NCBI GenBank assembly: GCA_031285905.1
Contig: JAITVH010000152.1
Span: 1-64,000, forward strand
DNA length: 64,000 nucleotides
Reading direction: 5' to 3'
DNA from: Prevotella sp.
GTDB lineage: Bacteria > Bacteroidota > Bacteroidia > Bacteroidales > Dysgonomonadaceae
Numbering within the stretch: position 1 is the stretch's first letter; each line of letters begins with the position of its first letter. The notes beneath the pieces were generated by a model. That model saw only the letters and a list, made by a program, of their open reading frames with translations. It did no database searches and was not told where the DNA came from. Position numbers and translations under genes: made by a program. This document shows, in pieces, positions 37,845 through 45,704 of the stretch.

Positions 37845-39233
37845 TTAAATCTGACTTCGGGTATAAGGTTTCACCTTTTGTAATTCTATAGTTGTTAAGT
37901 CTGCAATATTGACCGGCTGCTTTGTTTCTATGCTATTACGAGCAGCTATACCAATCAAGCAGGATAAAGCGCCATCTCTGGCTCCGGCACATTGTTTCAG
38001 TGGATCGGGAATATTAGGCAGGAACAACTGATCCTGTAGCAATGCATCACCACCTCCGTGCCCGGATGTACCATGCGGAATCTGAATATATTGCCTTCTG
38101 GAAAAGTTCTTGAATAAGACAATCTCGTCATAATTCTTGTCGCTTACAGGTTTAGATTCCTCTATCCAGGCATCGATGCGCCCTTTTGTACCATTGAAAG
38201 CAATGCGGTAACCTTCGTATGGAGAGTAAGTAGTCAGGGAATAAGCTACCTGAACACCATTCTTGTACTTAATCGTGGCTGCCATTTTATCGTAAATATT
38301 TATATCTTCTTTGAATACGCAACCGTCACGCAGATAACCATCATGTTGTTCATTATCTACATACAGCATTTTGTAATATCCATCTCTGTTAATATCCCAG
38401 TAGAATTTGCATGATTTAGTGTGTGGGCAGTTACGGCAATTTTCGGCACGGGAGCTTCCATTCTTACCATAGAAATCTAAAGATCCGGCGGCATATACAG
38501 TTTCAGGATCGCTTTCTATCCACCAATTTAGCAAATCGAAGTGATGGGTAGCTTTGTGTAGCCATAGCGAACCTGATTTTTCTACTAACCGATGCCAGCG
38601 TCTGAAGTAATCAGCACCATGCGAGGTATCCAAATACCAATGGAAATCAACTGAAGTTAATTCTCCGATTTCTCCATTTCGAAGCATTTCCCATATTTTT
38701 GCCCGATGGGGAGAATAACGATAATTAAATGTGACACGACATTGTTTACCGGTTCGTTTTTCAGCATCAATAATAGCTTGTACTTTCTTTTCATCTATGG
38801 TCATAGGCTTTTCAGTCAGCACATTACAACCCAATTCCATTGCTCTGACAATGAATTCGTGATGAGTAGAATCTACTGTACATACGATCAGTAAGTCAGG
38901 CTTCGATTCTTTCATCATCTTTTCGAAGTCGACATAGGTTGGACAATCTACTCCAATATGTTTTTTGCCGGCTTCTAACCGACCGGGATTATTATCACAC
39001 AGACCTACAAAAGTAAGTTGTCCGGAATAACGTTTTACCAGATCGCGTCCCCACATATTACATCCTCTGGAACCTGTTCCAATCAGGGCAACCTTCATTT
39101 TATTATTAGTAACCGGAGATACTATACTTGTTGCTGCTTGTATTGCTTCATTGGGTTGAATCAATGCACTTCCGGCAAACATGCCGGAAGCCGCCAGAAA
39201 ATTACGCCTTGAAATTTTATTATTTGTGCTCAT
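37845..39233 (-). CDS. Gfo/Idh/MocA-family oxidoreductase with Tat-type signal
   Basis: This 462-residue protein begins MSTNNKISRRNFLAA, a twin-arginine-type export signal, followed by a hydrophobic stretch. The NAD(P)-binding region is ALIGTGSRGCN at about residues 50-60, with the conserved EKP in NVLTEKPMT and later HFDLLNWW. Gfo/Idh proteins oxidise or reduce sugar hydroxyls; exported members of Bacteroidota are common near glycosidases. The in-frame ATG at 39263 is less likely, because the -7 box at 39273 would leave almost no leader. Confidence 0.88.
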   Translation of the reverse strand: MSTNNKISRRNFLAASGMFAGSALIQPNEAIQAATSIVSPVTNNKMKVALIGTGSRGCNMWGRDLVKRYSGQLTFVGLCDNNPGRLEAGKKHIGVDCPTYVDFEKMMKESKPDLLIVCTVDSTHHEFIVRAMELGCNVLTEKPMTIDEKKVQAIIDAEKRTGKQCRVTFNYRYSPHRAKIWEMLRNGEIGELTSVDFHWYLDTSHGADYFRRWHRLVEKSGSLWLHKATHHFDLLNWWIESDPETVYAAGSLDFYGKNGSSRAENCRNCPHTKSCKFYWDINRDGYYKMLYVDNEQHDGYLRDGCVFKEDINIYDKMAATIKYKNGVQVAYSLTTYSPYEGYRIAFNGTKGRIDAWIEESKPVSDKNYDEIVLFKNFSRRQYIQIPHGTSGHGGGDALLQDQLFLPNIPDPLKQCAGARDGALSCLIGIAARNSIETKQPVNIADLTTIELQKVKPYTRSQI

Positions 39234-39272
39234 AGTTATTAGATGATATATAGGTTTATACAATTGTATTTA

Positions 39273-39280
39273 CAAATATA
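39273..39280 (-). promoter_or_regulatory. -7 box of the oxidoreductase gene
   Basis: TATATTTG on the minus strand. It places transcription start near 39266, supporting the start codon at 39233. Confidence 0.5.
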
Positions 39281-39331
39281 CACGTAATAGCTTTATGAGC
39301 CAGACTAATAACTAAGAATATTCATACTTTT

Positions 39332-40081
39332 TTATTGAATCTCAAACTTTGCTTCTATCTCATATTTGAGTTTTATCTTTTTTAGCCCTATTTGTTCTTG
39401 TTCATCCTGCATCATAGCACTTTCCTGGCGTACCATCATCTTATTGCTGTATGCTTCATTCATATATACATCAGCCTTATTGTCTTCCACTTCCCTTACA
39501 TAGATTGGTTTTCCTGCTTTATTTCCAATGCTCTCAAGCAGGTATGATGCTTTTTCCTTAGCGGCCTTCATTGCCATCATTTTCACCTCTTTGCGGTATT
39601 CTTCTATTTTGCTATTTTTTAGTTCTGATAAGTTTACACTAACGATTCCTTGTTCCGGCCCCGGCAGTTTACTTAACAGGTCGTTTAATTTCGCGACATC
39701 GTTTAATACTATCTCATATTCTTTTTCCAATCTTACATTTTCCATGTATCTCCTGTACCGCAGATAATAAGTCCAATAGTTGTTTGTCAACGCATTCTTC
39801 AATACGATCTTATCTTTCTCTATACCAACTGCGGATAATATATCCATAAACTTCTTATCAGCCGATTCGAGTGACAGTATTTCCCTGCTTGTACCATTGG
39901 CTTGCTTTTGAGAATAATTTCCAACGGTAACCGATAGATGTATCTGATCCGGTTCAATTTCCATTTCAGCACTCCCGGATACTTCAATAAATCCGGCATC
40001 TTTTTCCTTCTTATTATAAGGGTTTGTACATGCCGTAAAAAGTAAGCTCAGAATAAACAAATAAAGAAATGACTTTTTCAT
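39332..40081 (-). CDS. SIMPL-domain (DUF541) lipoprotein
   Basis: This 249-residue protein has a lipobox (LFTAC) and a SIMPL/DUF541 domain: GFIEVSGSAEMEIEPDQIHLSVTV near the N-terminus, and the later KAKEKASYLLESIGNKAGKPI. Members are periplasmic or surface-associated proteins of uncertain role, linked to oxidative stress in some species. The gene is alone. There are no clear regulatory sites in the 207 bases between it and the divergent TonB receptor gene apart from that gene's promoter. Confidence 0.85.
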   Translation of the reverse strand: MKKSFLYLFILSLLFTACTNPYNKKEKDAGFIEVSGSAEMEIEPDQIHLSVTVGNYSQKQANGTSREILSLESADKKFMDILSAVGIEKDKIVLKNALTNNYWTYYLRYRRYMENVRLEKEYEIVLNDVAKLNDLLSKLPGPEQGIVSVNLSELKNSKIEEYRKEVKMMAMKAAKEKASYLLESIGNKAGKPIYVREVEDNKADVYMNEAYSNKMMVRQESAMMQDEQEQIGLKKIKLKYEIEAKFEIQ

Positions 40082-40233
40082 AATCTTTTATATTAATTGG
40101 TTATTGTTCTTAAAGATAGAGTAAAATACAGATAAAAATTCATAAACCAGGTGGACAATTATAACTGAATAAGTATAATTAAGAAATAAACAGGTAATAA
40201 TATTTCAGTGAGAGAAGTTATAAATAAAAAATC

Positions 40234-40264
40234 TTTGCTTGGATAAAATATATAGATACATTTG
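40234..40264 (+). promoter_or_regulatory. Promoter of the TonB-dependent receptor gene
   Basis: TTTG (40234-40237) is followed after exactly 19 bases by TACATTTG (40257-40264). This is the best-matching promoter in the window, along with that of pheS. Confidence 0.75.
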
Positions 40265-40289
40265 TATAGATAAATCTAAATCAGTGTAA

Positions 40290-42707
40290 ATGATTAAAAA
40301 ATATTTCCTGTTATTATTATTTTTCAGTTCCGTTTCTGTATATAGCCAGAACGTAAAAATAACAGGATTTGTTTATAATGAAAATCGTGAACCTCTTGAA
40401 TATGTATTAATAACCCACGTAGGGACATCTTATGGAGCCATATCTGAGATAAGAGGGCATTATGAATTAAACATATCATCAAGGCAGGATTCTTTAGAGT
40501 TTCTTTTTTCATTGATCGGGTATAAGAAGAAACAAATCAAGTTTCCCATTGCTCCGGGAATTATCGAACTGGATTCGGTTTTTCTGGAAAATGATGATCG
40601 AAGCTTGTCCGAAATTGCAATAGAAGCAGAAAGCAAGGTTACTACTACAATCGAACGTGTCGATTACTTGGCAGTTAAGCGTCCGGCTAATCCATGGGGA
40701 AGTTTAGAGTCACTATTGGCTACAATGGGTGGAGTAAGTTCGACAAATGAACTGAGTTCACAATACTCTGTCAGGGGTGGAAATTTTGACGAAAATATAG
40801 TATATGTGAACGGGATAGAAATATATCGTCCGCAACTGGTGCGATCGGCACAACAGGAAGGACTTAGTTTCATCAATCCGAATATGATCAAGAGTGTTGG
40901 CTTTTCAGCAGGCGGATTTAGTGCCGAATACGGAGATAAAATGTCTTCAGTTCTGGACATTACTTATAAAAGGCCGGAGCGGTTTGAAGGCTCTGCCTCT
41001 GCCAGTTTTCTTGGTGGAGATGTGTATGTCGGCAGTTCTACCGACCGATTTTCTCAGGTAACAGGCGTCAGGTATAAAACAACACGTTCCCTGCTGAATA
41101 CAACAGATACCAAGGCAGAGTATGATCCCTCGTTTATAGATTTACAGACATATATAACATATAATTTTTCTCCAAAATGGGAAGTGAGCCTTCTCGGCAA
41201 TTATTCTCATAATATATTTGAATTTACTCCGACTTCACGAGAAACGACATTCGGCTCATTATTATCACCCAAATCTTTCTTGGTAGTTTTCGATGGCTGG
41301 GAAAAAGACAAGTTCCTGACATATCAGGGAGCGTTGACTCTGAAAGGGAAAATAACAGATAAACTCACATTGGGTATTTCCGGGTCTGCCTTCTCTTCCG
41401 ATGAACAGGAACGATACGATATACAGGGGCGATATTCACTGGAAGAAGCTATTCTGACTGATGATAACAGCAAGGCTAACAGTACGGTTATCGGGATAGG
41501 GAGTTATCATGAGCATGCCCGTAATAAACTGGAATCGAAAGTATACAATATCTCTCATTTCGGAGATTTTGAGATTGAGAATCATCTTCTTAAATGGGGA
41601 ATCAGTATTCAGGGGGAAAAAGTAGAAGATAGGATAAAAGAATGGGAAATGCGCGATTCTGCCGGATACTCGTTGCCAAGCACAGGAACAGAAGTAAATA
41701 TGTACTCCAATCTAAAATCGACGAACAAAATTAATTCTATGCGGTTTTCAGGCTATCTGCAAGACACTTATACATTCGACTCAGATGCAGGTATCTTTAT
41801 CCTTAATGTGGGAGTAAGAGGGAGTTATTGGCAGTTTAACGAAGAGTTGATTTTCAGTCCGCGCGGAGGCTTGGCCTTTGTGCCAAAAGGAAGGCAAAAC
41901 CTGAGTTTCAGAATATCCGGAGGGGTCTATTACCAAACCCCTTTCTATAAAGAATTGCAATATATAACCCAATCGAATGGGAACAACGTGGTAGTATTGA
42001 ATGACCAGATAAAATCTCAAAGATCTATACATGTTATACTTGGCAATGATTTCTATTTTAAGATAAATCGTGAGAATAATAAGCCATTTAAACTATCGAC
42101 AGAGGTTTATTACAAAGCGCTTTCTGATCTGAATCCGTATACGGTGAATAATGTGAAAATACGTTATGCAGGGGAAAATACGGCAAAAGGATATGCAACG
42201 GGAATAGACATGAAACTGTATGGTGAATTTATTCCGGGTGTCGATAGCTGGATAAGCATGTCTTTTATGAAAACCGGACAGAAAACAGATGATGTGACGG
42301 TTCCTTTACCAACAGACCAGCGATTCAATTTCGCATTATTCTTTCAGGATTATCTGCCTGGGTATGACCGCATAAAAATGAATCTCAGAGGGCTATGGTC
42401 GCAGGGGCTTCCTGTTTCGGCACCTTATAAAAGTTATGAAACAGGGTATTTCCGAACTCCGTCTTACAAGCGTGTAGATATCGGTTTTTCGTGGCAAATA
42501 CTAGGTGAAGATTTTGCAATCAGAAATAACAATTCTTTCTGTAAAGCGTTTAAAAATATATGGCTGGGAGTCGACTTGTTCAACGTATTCGATATGCAGA
42601 ATGTGAATACTTATTATTGGGTGACAGATGTACATAATTTACAGTATGCTGTTCCGAACTATTTGACCGAAAGGCAGATTAATTTCAAATTATCAGTAGA
42701 TTTTTGA
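40290..42707 (+). CDS. TonB-dependent outer membrane receptor
   Basis: This 805-residue protein has a signal peptide (LLLLFFSSVSVYS), an N-terminal carboxypeptidase-regulatory-like beta sandwich (residues about 22-105), a plug domain (about 120-220, SQYSVRGGNFDENIVYVNG), and a C-terminal 22-strand barrel with alternating aromatic strands, ending in ...SVDF. It lacks a SusD partner next door, so it is not a canonical glycan importer. The neighbour is a small lipoprotein. The ligand could be iron complex, vitamin or other; the sequence does not decide. Confidence 0.92.
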   Translation: MIKKYFLLLLFFSSVSVYSQNVKITGFVYNENREPLEYVLITHVGTSYGAISEIRGHYELNISSRQDSLEFLFSLIGYKKKQIKFPIAPGIIELDSVFLENDDRSLSEIAIEAESKVTTTIERVDYLAVKRPANPWGSLESLLATMGGVSSTNELSSQYSVRGGNFDENIVYVNGIEIYRPQLVRSAQQEGLSFINPNMIKSVGFSAGGFSAEYGDKMSSVLDITYKRPERFEGSASASFLGGDVYVGSSTDRFSQVTGVRYKTTRSLLNTTDTKAEYDPSFIDLQTYITYNFSPKWEVSLLGNYSHNIFEFTPTSRETTFGSLLSPKSFLVVFDGWEKDKFLTYQGALTLKGKITDKLTLGISGSAFSSDEQERYDIQGRYSLEEAILTDDNSKANSTVIGIGSYHEHARNKLESKVYNISHFGDFEIENHLLKWGISIQGEKVEDRIKEWEMRDSAGYSLPSTGTEVNMYSNLKSTNKINSMRFSGYLQDTYTFDSDAGIFILNVGVRGSYWQFNEELIFSPRGGLAFVPKGRQNLSFRISGGVYYQTPFYKELQYITQSNGNNVVVLNDQIKSQRSIHVILGNDFYFKINRENNKPFKLSTEVYYKALSDLNPYTVNNVKIRYAGENTAKGYATGIDMKLYGEFIPGVDSWISMSFMKTGQKTDDVTVPLPTDQRFNFALFFQDYLPGYDRIKMNLRGLWSQGLPVSAPYKSYETGYFRTPSYKRVDIGFSWQILGEDFAIRNNNSFCKAFKNIWLGVDLFNVFDMQNVNTYYWVTDVHNLQYAVPNYLTERQINFKLSVDF

Positions 42708-42734
42708 CAACACTTTAAATTTTCTATAATTTCG
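42703..42734 (+). promoter_or_regulatory. Putative promoter of the small lipoprotein at 42753
   Basis: TTTG (42703-42706) and TAATTTCG (42727-42734) are separated by 20 bases. The -7 box has one mismatch. The -33 element overlaps the end of the receptor gene. Confidence 0.4.
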
Positions 42735-42752
42735 TACAAAAAATCAATGTTT

Positions 42753-43139
42753 ATGAAAAAGACTTTTTTATTTATCCTTTTCGCAGTATTTATTATTTCA
42801 TGTAATAAGGACAAAGAGTATATCTATATTCTGGTTAATCATGACTATGATTCTTCAGGCAATCAGATAGAAAAAGTAGAAGACCCTATTATATTGCATG
42901 CGCCCAATGACTCGGTTGCATACTGCATGGCTGTAGATAGCTTTATAATTGGCTTCTACAAATATAAAATCAATAAGTTGACAATGGAAGTGATGGATGT
43001 AAAATATCCGAAACAATTTATATTATTGAGAAGCGACAGTACTGATATTTCCAATGGCGAATATCTGAAAAATCCGATAGCGATAATAGATAGCGCGAAT
43101 GTGAAATATGAGAAAATGGCAAAGGAATATAAATTTTAA
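42753..43139 (+). CDS. Small lipoprotein of unknown function
   Basis: This 128-residue protein has a lipobox (VFIISC) followed by an acidic and basic segment (NKDKEY). The body has no motif I recognise. It starts 45 bases after the TonB receptor and could be part of the same transcript, but a possible internal promoter also exists. The ATG at 42747 (MFMKKT) is two codons upstream. The function is unknown. Confidence 0.7.
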   Translation: MKKTFLFILFAVFIISCNKDKEYIYILVNHDYDSSGNQIEKVEDPIILHAPNDSVAYCMAVDSFIIGFYKYKINKLTMEVMDVKYPKQFILLRSDSTDISNGEYLKNPIAIIDSANVKYEKMAKEYKF

Positions 43140-43208
43140 GGCCTCTGACCTTTTAATTGGCTTTGTCAGTAGATGTAGTTACTAAAACAAATACACAAAG
43201 AGAATCAT

Positions 43209-44357
43209 ATGAAAAATTTTTCTTTCGTGAACCCCGTTAAAATTATCTTCGGGAAAGACACGATACAGCAAATTGCAAACGAAATACCACAGGGTAGTAA
43301 AGTATTGATGACCTATGGTGGAGGCAGTATTAAAAAGAATGGAGTTTATGATCAGGCTGTGAAGGCCTTAAAAAACTTTGAGTGGTACGAGTTTTCAGGG
43401 ATAGAACCAAATCCGCACTATGAGACCTGCATGAAGGCTGTAGCCTTGATCAAAGAAAAAGGCATTAATTTTATTCTCTCCGTTGGAGGTGGTTCGGTAC
43501 TTGATGCTACCAAATTTATTGCTGCTGCGGCATGCTTCGAAGATGGCGATCCCTGGCAAATCTTATCAAAAGGAGCCCCAATAAAGAAAGCTCTTCTTTT
43601 TGGTGATATTATCACACTACCGGCTACCGGTTCGGAAATGAATTCGGGAGCAGTGATTACACGTGACGAGACTAAAGACAAACTCTCATTTGCATCTCCC
43701 CTAACCTATCCAAAATTTTCGGTACTTGATCCTACAGCTACATTCACATTACCACCCAGACAAACCGGTAATGGTATAGTTGATGCCTTTGTGCATGTGA
43801 TGGAACAATACCTGACCTACAACGAGGATGATACGCTGATGCAGGATCATATGGCAGAAGCGATTGTGAAAACACTGGTGGAAGAAGGGCCTAAAGCTCT
43901 GGAAAATCCTATGGATTATAATGTGCGGGCTAATCTGATGTGGGCATCTACATGGGCGCTTAACGGGTGGATCAGTTGCGGTGTACCCGAAGATTGGGCT
44001 ACACATATGATCGGACATGAAATTACAGCGTTATTTGGTCTCGATCATGCGCAAACTCTTGCCATTGTATTACCGGGCGTGATGACTGTCTTAAAAGATC
44101 AGAAATCTAAGAAAATACAGCGTCTGGGAAAAGAAGTATTTGGAATACAGGGTGAAAATGCTATACCTGAAACAATAAAAGCAGTAGAATCTTTTTTTGA
44201 AAAGGTGAGTGTGAAAACCCATTTGTCCGATTACGGATTGGGAGAAGAAGTAATCGAAAAGGTGGTAGATCGTTTACGGAATAGAGGTTGGAAACTTGGT
44301 GAATGCCACAATATTACCGCGGATACAGTAAAAGAAATATTAACATTAAGAAAATAG
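43209..44357 (+). CDS. Iron-containing alcohol dehydrogenase (YqhD/BDH type)
   Basis: This 382-residue cytoplasmic protein has the group III alcohol dehydrogenase fold: GGGSVLDATKFIA near residue 95 (cofactor binding), LPATGSEMN near 138, and metal ligands in DAFVHVMEQYL (about 195), IGHEITALFGLDHAQTLA (about 270). It is close to NADPH-dependent butanol or aldehyde dehydrogenases such as YqhD. It probably reduces aldehydes. It ends in a strong terminator and is probably monocistronic. Confidence 0.95.
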   Translation: MKNFSFVNPVKIIFGKDTIQQIANEIPQGSKVLMTYGGGSIKKNGVYDQAVKALKNFEWYEFSGIEPNPHYETCMKAVALIKEKGINFILSVGGGSVLDATKFIAAAACFEDGDPWQILSKGAPIKKALLFGDIITLPATGSEMNSGAVITRDETKDKLSFASPLTYPKFSVLDPTATFTLPPRQTGNGIVDAFVHVMEQYLTYNEDDTLMQDHMAEAIVKTLVEEGPKALENPMDYNVRANLMWASTWALNGWISCGVPEDWATHMIGHEITALFGLDHAQTLAIVLPGVMTVLKDQKSKKIQRLGKEVFGIQGENAIPETIKAVESFFEKVSVKTHLSDYGLGEEVIEKVVDRLRNRGWKLGECHNITADTVKEILTLRK

Positions 44358-44386
44358 AGTATAACAGACAATCCTGATATCTCAAT

Positions 44387-44422
44387 AAAAATAGCCGAAA
44401 GATTTTTCTTCCGGCTATTTTT
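44387..44422 (+). terminator. Intrinsic terminator of the alcohol dehydrogenase
   Basis: AAAAATAGCCG (44387-44397) pairs perfectly with CGGCTATTTTT (44412-44422), with T residues at the end. Confidence 0.88.
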
Positions 44423-44442
44423 ATATAGTTTGTTTAATAAAT

Positions 44443-44506
44443 TGTAAAATAAATAATACATAATGTAAAATATATTTTACGAATTGAAAAGTTTATTTTA
44501 CATTTG
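44443..44506 (+). promoter_or_regulatory. Operator-like GTAAAATA array and -7 box before a membrane protein/XRE pair
   Basis: A perfect 16-bp palindrome GTAAAATATATTTTAC is at 44464-44479. A half-site GTAAAATAAA lies just upstream (44444 on) and an inverted half-site TTTATTTTAC at 44492-44501. The last overlaps the -7 box TACATTTG (44499-44506). The layout suggests that the XRE protein at 45021 binds here and represses its own operon; this is inference. Confidence 0.6.
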
Positions 44507-44542
44507 TATGATAGTAGTATTATTCACTAAAAACTGATTGTC

Positions 44543-45031
44543 ATGAAAAACAAAATGTATTTATTCCCTTATTATTTTAGAATCATAGGTTTTATAACAT
44601 TACCTATATTGCTTATAACTGGCTGGTATATAGACTCAATGAGGGGACTTGCCAATATTGTTGCGAATGTAACAAGAAACATGAATGACCCTAATGCTGT
44701 ATGGACAAATCAACTTCATTTCCTTTTTAAGAATTACGGAGATGAATATATTGATGAGATTTTTATAGTTGTTGTGACATTCTTATCCCTTTTTATCGCA
44801 TTTTCTAAAGAAAAAGTAGAGGATGAATACGTAGCAAAAATACGTCTCGAATCGTTGATATGGGCATTTATGGTGAATGCTGCATTGATTATTATTGCCA
44901 CTCTCTTACTTTTCAAAATGGATTATGTCATCTTTATGGCACTTAATTTTTATCTGACACTAGCGCTGTTTATTGTTAAATTTAGGATTGCTATATTTAT
45001 ATCGAAAAAATCTAATCAAAATGAAAAATAA
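44543..45031 (+). CDS. Four-helix membrane protein paired with an XRE regulator
   Basis: This 162-residue protein has four hydrophobic segments (about 12-28, 75-90, 108-127 and 131-150). A cytoplasmic loop (KEKVEDEYVAKIRLESL) is typical of DUF2178/DUF2975-like proteins that sit next to small HTH regulators in many bacteria. I do not know its function. Its stop codon overlaps the start region of the HTH gene by 11 bases, so the two are translationally coupled. The operator array upstream makes self-regulation likely. Confidence 0.78.
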   Translation: MKNKMYLFPYYFRIIGFITLPILLITGWYIDSMRGLANIVANVTRNMNDPNAVWTNQLHFLFKNYGDEYIDEIFIVVVTFLSLFIAFSKEKVEDEYVAKIRLESLIWAFMVNAALIIIATLLLFKMDYVIFMALNFYLTLALFIVKFRIAIFISKKSNQNEK

Positions 45032-45227
45032 TATCAGAGTAGAACGTGCTGCCAAGCGGATGACGCAACAACAATTGGCTGAATTAGTAGGAGTTAGCCG
45101 TCAGACTATCAATGCAATAGAAGCAGAGAAATATATCCCTTCAGCGGTACTTGTATTAAAAATATCAGCTATTTTCGAGAGACCGGTAGAAGCAATTTTT
45201 TCTTTGGAAAAGGACGATTGGGAATAA
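45021..45227 (+). CDS. Small XRE-family transcriptional regulator
   Basis: This 68-residue protein is almost only a Cro/C1-type helix-turn-helix (RMTQQQLAELVGVSRQTINAIE), like the YozG-type stand-alone regulators, followed by EKYIPSAVLVLKISAIFERPVEAIF. The in-frame ATG at 45021 is preferred over the upstream start at 44973, as it matches the usual start MKNNIRVER. It overlaps the membrane protein gene by 11 bases. The likely target is its own promoter. Confidence 0.9.
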   Translation: MKNNIRVERAAKRMTQQQLAELVGVSRQTINAIEAEKYIPSAVLVLKISAIFERPVEAIFSLEKDDWE

Positions 45228-45375
45228 GAAAGTCAGGAGGGAATTTAAATAGTTCCTTTCACTATCGAGCAGGCTCTTTATTTGATCATTTGCCGAATAA
45301 GCTATTCCAAAAGATTGATAATATTATCATTTATTCATGATTTTTAAACAGTAATACATTCTTTTTCAAAGGGTT

Positions 45376-45546
45376 TTGTCATTTTGTGGCACAATTGTTG
45401 ATTTATTATCTGGAAAGAGTATTGGAAGACCTATTTTTATCGTGAATCATCAGCCTAGTCGACCTACAACTAGACCTAGTTACAGTAGTACAACGGGCAG
45501 TAATAGTAATACAACCAGTGTAGACAGGTCGCAACTGGTAAGATAA
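45376..45546 (+). pseudogene. Possible small gene or gene remnant with its own terminator
   Basis: This is an open frame of 56 codons starting at a TTG. The first part reads LSFCGTIVDLLSGKSIGRP, the second is Ser/Thr/Pro/Arg-rich (SRPTTRPSYSSTTGSNS), and it ends SQLVR. It looks like the tail of an envelope protein more than random sequence, and a good terminator follows 22 bases after the stop. I do not recognise a family. It could be a decayed gene end or a real small protein. The upstream stretch (45228-45375) holds a palindrome TGATAATATTATCA (45316-45329) and no clear promoter. Confidence 0.35.
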
Positions 45547-45568
45547 CTTTACATAAACTAACAGTTGG

Positions 45569-45598
45569 AAATGGTTATGCAATATTGTGTAACCATTT
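45569..45598 (+). terminator. Intrinsic terminator after the 56-codon frame
   Basis: AAATGGTTA (45569-45577) pairs perfectly with TAACCATTT (45590-45598), followed by TTATTTATC. Confidence 0.7.
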
Positions 45599-45645
45599 TT
45601 ATTTATCAAAAATCAATATTTCAATCCTATTTATCAAAATATTCA

Positions 45646-45675
45646 TTTGTAATTATAAGTGTTTTTTTATATTTG
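45646..45675 (+). promoter_or_regulatory. Promoter of the rhamnosidase gene
   Basis: TTTG (45646-45649) is followed after 18 bases by TATATTTG (45668-45675). The start codon is 30 bases downstream of the -7 box. Confidence 0.65.
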
Positions 45676-45704
45676 GGGCAAAATAATTATAACTCTCTCT
45701 TATT

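Noticed and set aside
40290-43139. SusC/SusD polysaccharide utilisation pair
   Set aside because: The TonB receptor is followed by a 128-residue lipoprotein without SusD features, and no sugar sensor is adjacent.
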